From NCBI GenBank assembly GCA_036250195.1, contig JAVHZZ010000011.1, positions 50,537,311-50,601,310 on the forward strand: DNA of 64,000 nucleotides, written 5' to 3'. This DNA comes from Mixophyes australis (lineage: Eukaryota; Chordata; Amphibia; Anura; Limnodynastidae). Under the pieces are notes generated by a model. That model was not told the origin of the DNA and ran no database searches. It was given only the letters and a program-made list of their open reading frames with translations. Below, in pieces: positions 55,974-64,000 of the stretch; position 1 is the first letter of the stretch; each line of letters begins with the position of its first letter. The position numbers and the translations under genes are program-made.

Positions 55974-56293
55974 GGGCCTGAGTCATTAAGGAGAGCAAAG
56001 CATAAAAATGAGTAACTTTGCACCTGGGCAAAACCATGTGGCATTAGAGGGGGAGGTAAATATAAAATGTGGGGACAGATTTATAGTTGGAATAGGACAT
56101 GTCCTAGATCAACTTTAAATTTCAGTGTAAATATAAAGCTATGAAGTATTTATGTGCTAGATGAGAAAACAGCCGGTATTTACCTTATGTGCAAAATAAT
56201 AAACTACTTTGCACCCCTTGCATTGTAACATGGTTTGTCCTGGAGAACATTTACTCCTTTTTTTTGCCTTACTTTTCTTAATGACTCAGGCCC
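55974..56293. mobile_element. MITE family 1 copy, ends flanked by TA
   Basis: It starts GGGCCTGAGTCATTAAGG and ends CTTAATGACTCAGGCCC, so the 17-bp ends are perfect inverted repeats. The bases outside are CTAT and TATA, compatible with a TA target duplication. Confidence 0.88.
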
Positions 56294-56337
56294 TATATGT
56301 ATTGTAGATTGTGAACAAGCACATACTGAATAATGCA

Positions 56338-56369
56338 GTGGTAGTCAGCATATCGATGCTGACTACCAC
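56338..56369. repeat. 14-bp-arm palindrome
   Basis: GTGGTAGTCAGCAT, loop ATCG, then its exact reverse complement. It marks the left edge of a GC-rich 220-bp island (56370-56545) whose nature I do not recognise. Confidence 0.8.
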
Positions 56370-56805
56370 GACAATACTTACCCCGACGTGATGACCCCAA
56401 ATGGCTCCTTCCCGACCTGGCTCCAGGACGACCGCTGTGACCGGCGAGTGCAAGGGATCGCGACCTATGAAGAATCCAAATAGTCTTGATGACGTCACTG
56501 CCGACCGCGACGCTCTTTTCCTTGCTGTTAAGGTGGAAATGTAAGTATGCGGGCATAGACAATGACCTATTATTTCAGTAAGTAAGGAGTTGCACAGATT
56601 GCAAATAGAAAAAAGGACAGGAATCGATCAATACGACTATGCTATTTACCTCTGTGATGAAAGCATGGTATCAGGCATCATATAATAAACATTAAGCCTC
56701 CTGATATCCATTATTGGAAACATGCTCTAAGTGCTAACACCATATGCCAACACCATAATCTGATGTCCTGGGGCTATCAGCCAACATGAGAAGCCAGCCC
56801 ACTAG

Positions 56806-57387
56806 CAGAGCCGGATTTACATCTCATGGGGCCCTAGGCAAGATATCGGTTTGGGCCCCTCCTTCACACACACAGTGGCCCCTCACACACACAGTGGCCC
56901 CTCACGCACAGTGGCCCCTCACACACACATAATACACGCACGCAGTGGCCCCTCGCACACACACATAATACACGCACGCAGTGGCCCCTCACACACACAT
57001 AATACACACACTATTAATATACTACCCTACCCCAACTTACCTTTTTCCATCTAGGAGCTGTGGAGTCTTCATCCCCTTCACACATGGGACGGCACCTGTC
57101 ATGTGGTGCACGTCCCATGTGACACAGAGCAGGAGACTAGCCACCACACTAGCCCTGTGTGGCCCCTCCCTTGACTTGCGGCACCCGACCCCGACTTGCG
57201 GTAACCCCCCTCGCACGAGTCGCAGAGGGGGGTGCCGCGAGTCGGGGGAGGGGAGGTCGGGTGCTGCGAGTCGGGGGAGGGGCCGTCATTTTTTTTTTCT
57301 TTCAAATTGCTCCTGTCCCCCCCAGCTGGGCCCCCCAGCTAGGCCCTAGGCAGGTGACTAGGTTGCCTAGCGGTAAATCCAGCCCTG
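56806..57387. mobile_element. Non-autonomous hAT element, 582 bp
   Basis: The ends CAGAGCCGGATTTAC and, inverted, CAGGGCTGGATTTACC are flanked by CCCACTAG (56798-56805) and CCCACCAG (57388-57395), 7 of 8 identical. It holds a short ACACACA/CAGTGGCCCCTC tandem repeat (56870-57010) and GC-rich inverted blocks (57170-57290). No transposase. Confidence 0.9.
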
Positions 57388-58785
57388 CCCACCAGATGCC
57401 AACTGTTAATCTGGGGGACCAAACCTTCATTTTCTTGAACTAGTTACTAGCTTTTGCTTTTCCTCTGTCTTACAGCATTGTGTAAGCCCCTTATTTCATG
57501 ACTTAGTGGAGCCAAGGTCAATGAGACCATGGATGTAATGTGCAGAAACTCTGTCCCAAAGAATCTTCCTTGAGATAAGAGACACCAAACTGACAGGTTA
57601 CCCCCCCTTGTAGCCAGAACATTCCAGCTTGGGGATTGAATTGTGTATATGAGCCAAAGATAAGAGGATGAGTGTTAGATATAAAGTCAGGGTTTTCTGC
57701 AGATTACAGTTCCTGCTGTACTATCGCTTCATGAGTCATCAAAAGGAGTACAAGCTGTTCAATGCTCCAAAACCCACTGATGTGTGCCTATCGAAAGAGG
57801 GATGATGTCTGGGCTGGACCATTGCCAAGTTGGCAGTAGGATACTGATATTTAAGCAAGCTGTTCCTGATCTACAGTATGTATACAATGTCTCCTAGGTA
57901 TGGTCACTTAGAAGGGTACGTGTTCTATTTTAATCTCCATGTTTACAAGAGACCCATATTACAGAGAGTAAAATATTTTCATTGCAAAGATTGGGTTGGG
58001 TTTACATATATATTTATTAGAATTGTACCACAGATAGGGTGCCCACTACTGATCTTAGATTTGCATGTCCTGTGTAGGTGCAGCATTTATGACCCAATAC
58101 TTTGATATTCTCTCTATAGTGTTATGAGACTTTTAAAACTATTGTGAAAAATGTGTATTGTATCACAGGGCACAGATTGGTATGTTAAAATGGTTACTTG
58201 CAATTATGGTGTAATTAAATTGGGATCTGATTGCTTTTTCCCTGAAGCAGTGGTTGAAGTGGACTGGTATAAGGGGGTATGCCATACCACCATTTCTCCT
58301 GCTGCCTTCATTGTAAAACTATCAAATTTCATTTACTTAAATTTTCCATACCACCACTTCAAAGTTTTAATTCTGCCACTTCTAAATTTCCACTTCGACC
58401 ACTGCCCTGAAGCCACATCTAATACCCATGTGAAGGAACAGACTGCTCCTGTCCGCCCTCCCCCGCACTTCCACTCACGCTATTACATCATTGAGAGGGC
58501 ATGTTCTTCAGAGTACCACTTGCCAAGCCCTTCCAGGTTCTCTGGCTGGCACATGTGCAGGGGCCTTGTTGTCTGGCACATGCGCACAACTCTTCAGAAT
58601 CTCTAAGGAATGTGTCCAGCACCTGGTGGAATCCATGCCCTGAAAAATTTGGGCTGTTCTGGGGGCAAAGGGGAGTCCTACCCAGTATTAGAAAAGTGTA
58701 AGGAATTGATTAATGTCTCAGGGTGATTGTAATCATAAGTATTTGTTTACTTAAATCATGACTTAGTAGGATGATTAAATACACT
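57388..58785. other. No gene or named repeat recognised
   Basis: This 1.4-kb stretch holds some ORFs (for example 58151-58606) without recognisable domains, methionine context or codon pattern. They are best regarded as chance frames. Confidence 0.45.
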
Positions 58786-59355
58786 ATATGTACAAAAGTA
58801 TTTGGACGCTTGACTATTACACTAACAGGGACTGTAATGACATTGTATTCAAATACATATACTTTAATATGGAGTTGGTCCCCCTTTTGAAGTGATAACA
58901 GCTTCCACTCTTCTTGGAAGGCTTTGCACAAGATGTTGTAGTGTTTCTGTGGGAATTTGTGCCCATTCATTCTGTAAAGCACTTATAAGGTCAGGCACTG
59001 ATGTTAGATGACAAGGCCTGGCTCTCAATCTCCTTCACTGGAGATAAGGTGCCTAGCCCAAACCCTGAAAAATAGCCCCATACCATTATCCCTCCTCCTC
59101 CAAAATTCACAGTTGACATAAGCAGTCAGGCAGGTAACGTTCTCCCGGCATCCGCCAAATGCAGACTCGCCCATTTGACCGCCAAACACAGAAGTGTGAT
59201 TCGTCACTCCACAGAACACGTTTCCACTGCTCCACAGTCCAGTGTCAGTGTGCTTTACACCACTCCATCCGATACATGGAATTGGTCTTGGTGATGTGAC
59301 ACTTGCATGCTGCTGCTCGGCCATGGAAACCCATTCTAATTTTTCCATTCTACCA
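58786..59355 (-). pseudogene. Tc1/mariner transposase fragment with one TIR
   Basis: The left end CACTATATGTACAAAAGTAT followed by TTGGACGC is a typical Tc1 terminus. Minus-strand sequence, with frameshifts, encodes [28 protein letters not shown] and MGLFF-type blocks around 59060-59230 (Tc1 VW...GER and FGGGSVMVWG region) and VEQW/CGVTNH just before. The final DDE part between 58985 and 59030 is deleted, and the N-terminal half beyond 59355 is missing. Confidence 0.75.
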
Positions 59356-61270
59356 TGTCAAAAAAGCGGCTTTTCAATATTCGTCACTCTGTCGCTTTGT
59401 CGCATTATTGCGTTGTCTAATAGCTTTTCGATGCTAAATAACTATGTAAGATTTGTCAGCTTTGCCTTGAGAGCTGTGGAACATATTCACCAATAAAAAA
59501 AACAAGCAAACAATGTATATATACAGTTTTTCTGGGGAAATTATATAAAGAAGTTTTGCATCAGACCTTAAAACCAAACAACTATGTGTGCGACAGAATT
59601 CCAGATCCATAGACTTATTTTTATAAATATCTTCCAAGCTCTCACAGTGTTTCCTAGTATTTTCTGATTTTTACAATCTTGGGAATGGCCTGTGTTAAAT
59701 TACATTAATAAGGGCTATACTAAGAAATGAATTTGTAATATATAGCCCCTCTTATTACAATGCAAGGTAAAGAAGTGAACAAATTTGGTTCAGCAGGCTA
59801 GGGTATGGGAATTTAGCAACATTGGGTGTTGCAACTGGGAAGATGCCTTTTTCTGTTCCCTTGATTGTTACTCCTTGTTTGATAGATTAATACAGAGCCG
59901 TATCTAGGCATTTAGTGCCCTAGGTAAAAGAGAATGCTGGGCCCCCTCCCCCATATCTTGGAGTGAGCACATGCTACCTCCCTGTGCAACACCTAGCCCT
60001 TAACAAGCGCTAGGTGATTATCCAACCATGTCTTGTGCTCTCCTACCTGTTCCTGCAGCTTTGACTACCTGGTGCTGCTGCTGGTGTCATAAGCCAAGTT
60101 TCTTGCTTGGCCAGATCCTGGAATGTCGAAGTCCTGTTTGGAAAATTGCAATTAACCTCCTGGAAAGCAGAGTATTGTGTAAACACTAGGTCACCTTTAC
60201 TCAATCAGCCTTAAAATGAAAATAATAGCATTCACATATTCTAAATAGGCCTATTTCCCCCCATTCAGCCCAGAGATTACATTAATAGCAATCATATTAA
60301 ATAAATAGCCCTTCTTGTAATGCAATCTAGTCCCATATTCATTGAATATTCTATAAATCACCCCAGTACTAAATTAATAGCCCCACTATTAAATAGTCCC
60401 CATAGCCACAATCACCTCACCATTTAATGAATAGCCCTCCAACAATAAATAAATAGACCATACCAACTGTTAGATTAATAGCGCCCACATTCACCCCGCC
60501 ATTAAATCAATAGCCTCACTTACCTTCATCAATCTGGACCAGTGAGCTGTATGCTTTAGGAGACAGATTCTATTGTCTGCCTCCACTGTTGGCTGCACAT
60601 GTAGGCCAATGCTCTCATGACAGATAATGTGCGGCCCCTTGTGTGACTTGCTGAGAATGATGGAGCCTGACCAACACTAAGGGGAGAAAGTGGGACCAAG
60701 CTGTCACATACTAAGGGAAGGTAGGGAAGGGTCTCACACAATGAGGGGATAAGGTATGGTGGAACATGTAGGAAGTGAGAAAGGGGGGGGGGGGCTGTCA
60801 TAGGCCATGCTGTAGTGTGGAGATGAGAACTGTTACATGATGTAAGGTGGGGTGCAGCGCTGTCACAGGCTGTAGAGCAGGGGGTGGGGTCTGTCACAGG
60901 CTGTGGGGTGCGGGGGTGATCCACCACAGGCTTTGTCTGTCACAAGCTGAGGTGACAGAGGATATTTAATGATGGTAGCTACTGGCCTGGGTACAAGGGA
61001 GTAGAGTGTTGAAAAGGGTATCTGGATTTTAGCTATGCATTCGATAAGGTCATGACTTTTTGGACATTTCCACCATATATGCAATAGGGTGCTTCTCTGA
61101 CCACATGACCTCCAGCATAGGTCTGTGGAACTTCAAAAATAGAATGGAGGTAAGTTTGGACTCAATACCTTCTATAAAAGAGTTTATACAAGTTTTCTTT
61201 GAGACCAAATTAACTTTGATTTTGGACAACTTGTCTCAGAATCTCCTCTTTATCTTTTTTTTGCATGCCA
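59356..61270. other. Unassigned sequence with one hAT-like left end at 59893
   Basis: CAGAGCCGTATCTAGGC at 59893 and GTGCCCTAGGTAAAAG resemble the hAT ends at 56806, but no right end or duplicate of GATTAATA was found. A repeat-rich part (60160-60520) has recurring ATTAATAGCC phrases. A G run near 60784 and GTCACAGGCTGTRGRG repeats at 60850-60930 follow. Confidence 0.4.
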
Positions 61271-61447
61271 GGGGGTAAATTTATCAAACTGCAAGTTTGA
61301 AAAAGTGGAGATGTTGCCTATAGCAACCAATCAGATTATATCTATCATTTTGTAGAATGTACTAAATAAATAATAGTTAGAATCGGATTGGTTGCTATAG
61401 GAAACATCTCCACTTTTTGAAACCCACAGCTTGATAAGTTTACCCCC
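61271..61447. mobile_element. MITE family 3, palindromic
   Basis: Both arms contain GGGGGTAAA.TTATCAA.CTG, AAAAAGTGGAGATGTT and CCTATAGCAACCAATC in inverted orientation, joined by a ~50-bp centre. This is a frequent MITE in frog DNA (recalled). Confidence 0.88.
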
Positions 61448-61904
61448 AGGTCATGTGAATTTATTTGCTGTTGTTGGTGCCTTATCATAAATTCATATAG
61501 CGTAAAAATTAGGCAATGGATGATGGATTATGACAGCAGAGCCACTCTATTTGAGAGCGACTGGTTAAAGTACTGACTGGTAGAAGTGTCTAATCTATAG
61601 TTATTTAAAAAAAATCATTGTGAGACAAGAGCTCTGCAAATTCAGGGAAACATCATATGGGGAAGGGGTTCTAAAAGGAATATTATATTATGATGTGTCC
61701 AGGTGTAAAACACTCTGGAGTTCAGTCCAAGTTATTCCATAGGGAACCAGTAAAGGATGATGACATTGCATTTGATATATTTGAGTTCAATGATTCCAAA
61801 TTGAGAGTGAGAATATTACAATAAGGACTGATTTTGATTCTATGGGCTGATTAGGAGTTTTAATCCATAGTAGTGAATATGGTAAAAATAGTATGTCAGC
61901 TTCT
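61448..61904. other. Nothing recognised
   Basis: No gene, repeat or end sequence was recognised in this 457-bp stretch between the MITE and the hAT element. Confidence 0.5.
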
Positions 61905-61912
61905 ATAATTCT

Positions 61913-63777
61913 CAGGGCCTGATTAAGGGTTCTGGCCGCCCTAAGCTAATACGGCCGCAGCGCCCCCCCCCCCCCTCCTCCGAACATATAGGTGTATAGG
62001 AACACTCCTGAATATGAATGTTCAGGTGTATTCTCCAGCATTCAAATTTAGACAGATTGTGCCATTGTCTCTTACTTGTCCTTGCTCTTCTCTCTTGCAA
62101 CTTTGTTATCCTCTCGCTGGCTTCTGGAAAGTTGGCGTCCTTTTTTGAAAATGCAAAAATGTATTATAATGCAAACCCTGAATGATTAGGCCCTTTCGTT
62201 AAAACAAAACACTCCATTATGGCCAGCTAAAAGTACCCCATTGGACAGGCATATATAAGCAATATCTGAATATTTGTTGTCAATCAAATACAAACCTCTA
62301 CCAGCCCCATCTCACTAATATTTAGTATTCTAGTGATTGCTGAGACCACCCATGTGACCACCACACAATCATGAGATTCTGCACCCCAAAGCTGCTCTAT
62401 TTTTTAAATACCCCCTGCAGCCATTTTCCTTAACCACAACCCCCCCCCACAGCCATTTTCCTTAACCCCTGCTGCAGCCATTTTCTTTACCTCCCACCCT
62501 GCATCCATCCCCCTTGCAGCTATTTTCCTTACCTCCACTCTGCTAGCTAGCTATCCCCCCCGTCACATCAAAACTCCCCCAGTCACATATATCAGCCCCC
62601 CTCCTCTGCCCTCCTTCATACATATCAACCTCTCTACCTCCCTATAGATTTTCATGGCAGCCCCCCCCCTCCCACCCTATAGATTTGTATGACAGTCCCC
62701 CTCTCCCTCCCTATACATATGCATGACAGTCCCTCCTCTCCCTCCCTATAGATATGCAGGGTAGTCCCCCCCCTCCCTATAGATATGCAGGGTAGTTCCC
62801 CCCCTCCCTATAGATATGCAGGGTAGTTTCCTCCCCCCTCCCTATAGATATGCAGGGCAGTTCCCCCCCCTCCCTATAGATATGCAGGGCAGTTCCCCCC
62901 CTCCCTATAGATATGCAGGGCAGTCCCCCCCCTCCCTATAGATATGCATGGTAGTTCCCCCCCCCCCCTCCCTATAGATATGCAGGGCAGTTCCCCCCCC
63001 CCCCTCCCTATAGATATGCAGGGCAGTTCCCCCCCTCCCTATAGATATGCAGGGCAGTTCCCCCCCATCCCTATAGATATGCAGGGCAGTTCTCCCCCCC
63101 TCCCTATAGATATGCAGGGCAGTTCCCCCCCTCCCTATAGATATGCAGGGCAGTTCCCCCCCCTCCCTATAGATATGCAGGGCAGTTCCCCCCCTCCCTA
63201 TAGATATGCAGGGCAGTTCCCCCCCATCCCTATAGTTATGCAGAGCAGTTCTCCCCCCCTCCCTATAGATATGCAGGGCAGTTCCCCCCTCCCTATAGAT
63301 ATGCAGGGCAGTTCCCCCCCTCCCTATAGATATGCAGGGCAGTTCCCCCCCTCCCTATAGATATGCAGGGCAGTTCCCCCCCTCCCTATAGATATGCAGG
63401 GCAGTTCCCCCCTTCACTTACCTGTAGTTGTGCCAGCGTCGCTCCTCTCCTCAGATCAGCAGATAGGAAGTGAAGACGTCTGCTTCCTGTCTGCTGCACA
63501 GCAACAGGCAGCCTGGCGATTGGCTGTGTGTTGCTAACCACTGACCACCAATGCTTTTGATCGTCGAGCCCTCCACCCCCCCGCGGCGACCCCCCACTCC
63601 CCCACCCCGAAAAAAAAAATGAATGAAGGAAAAAAAAAAAAAAAATTAAAAAAAAAAAAAATTTACAAAAAAAAAAAAAAATTAAAATAAAAATAAAAAA
63701 TACCCACAGTGCCGCACTCCCCAGGACCCAGCGCCCCAGGCTGCAGCCTGGTCAGCCTAGTGGTTGATCAGGCCCTG
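61913..63777. mobile_element. Non-autonomous hAT element, 1865 bp, exact TSD ATAATTCT
   Basis: The ends CAGGGCCTGATTAA and, inverted, CAGGGCCTGATCAA are flanked by ATAATTCT at 61905-61912 and 63778-63785. Within it lie a large minisatellite (62640-63412), a hairpin-prone GC block (63440-63600) and A-rich runs (63610-63690). No transposase. Confidence 0.93.
62640..63412. repeat. ~30-bp minisatellite with about 25 units
   Basis: The unit is CTCCCTATAGATATGCAGGG followed by CAGTTCCCCCC, with variation mainly in the length of the C run. The 138-aa ORF at 62944-63360 is a translation of this repeat and not a gene. Confidence 0.96.
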
Positions 63778-63785
63778 ATAATTCT

Positions 63786-64000
63786 CCAAACTCTATGATG
63801 AGGGGGTGCATGCCAAAAGATACATAGTAGGTGAGGGGATCCCAGGCCCTCTTTTTTGTGGTCTTTGTATAGGACACATAATCTCCCCCTAGATTTCCTG
63901 CCTGCCCAGATGCATTTTAAATAGGACTTATGAAGTTTTTTGGTTGAAACAAAAAAACACATTGTCTGCATATTATGCTCTTGAGGGTCAGCTGTTATGC
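63786..64000. other. Nothing recognised at the right edge
   Basis: The last 215 bp continue the sequence that precedes the hAT element at 61904. They hold no recognisable feature. Confidence 0.5.

Noticed and set aside
58151..58606. A 151-aa ORF as a possible host gene
   Set aside because: No recognisable domain, no splice or promoter context, and it overlaps other chance frames of similar length.
62944..63360. A 138-aa Pro-rich repeat protein
   Set aside because: It is a frame through the 30-bp minisatellite with runs of C.

Overview
The window looks like repeat-dense vertebrate nuclear DNA, most likely from an anuran amphibian. That is inferred from the mix of elements: chromodomain Ty3/gypsy, Ty1/copia, PIF/Harbinger, hAT, Tc1/mariner, a Penelope-like element and several palindromic MITE families in AT-rich DNA. 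I found no host protein-coding gene, no tRNA or rRNA gene and no CRISPR array. Every coding stretch I can support belongs to a transposable element, and nearly all are broken.

Left edge (1-5.6 kb): a Ty3/gypsy element of family A lies on the minus strand (LTR 2893-4451, gag 1947-2879, protease/RT 745-1946). It sits in a minisatellite-bearing hAT remnant that itself lies in an older MITE. A second family-A LTR (1-744) is inserted in the opposite orientation into its RT. A 4.27-kb Harbinger transposon follows (5936-10202, TSD TAA), with remains of a HARBI1-like transposase, a Myb/SANT protein and a MADF protein. From 10.2 to 17 kb there are only old repeats. From 17.4 to 23.8 kb there is a composite hAT region with a 67-bp minisatellite, a solo LTR-like block, a nested non-autonomous hAT and a decayed hAT transposase. 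A much-decayed Ty3/gypsy pol (24.6-27.3 kb) carries a 513-bp foldback insertion, and a solo LTR follows (27714-28440).

Centre (28.8-44 kb): a minus-strand Ty1/copia element, truncated at its 3' end, is the outer shell of a nested stack. Into it went a solo LTR (29630-30927), a whole chromodomain Ty3/gypsy element B (31695-40192, TSD GTACC), another solo LTR (40382-41033) and two hAT elements (41236-41645; 42654-43943, TSD CTTGTATA). Element B was in turn hit by a solo LTR with 4-bp TSD CTCC (35132-35945) and by a family-A solo LTR with TSD CCTAG (37468-39386).

Right part (44-64 kb): SINE-like repeats, a Myb/SANT-like gene remnant, a 5'-truncated Penelope-like element (51230-52420), an isolated HARBI1 C-terminal exon, a solo LTR with TSD AGTAT (53299-53969), clustered MITEs, a hAT element (56806-57387), a Tc1 fragment (58786-59355) and a hAT element loaded with a 30-bp minisatellite (61913-63777, TSD ATAATTCT).

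Two signals stand out. Both Ty3/gypsy families have a 10-nt match between the site just downstream of the 5' LTR and the predicted RNA 5' end, about 30 nt after a TATA box. This is the signature of Tf1/sushi-type self-priming in place of a tRNA primer. Family-A LTRs also carry four spaced hairpin modules, and the arms of one module differ by a compensatory base-pair change.
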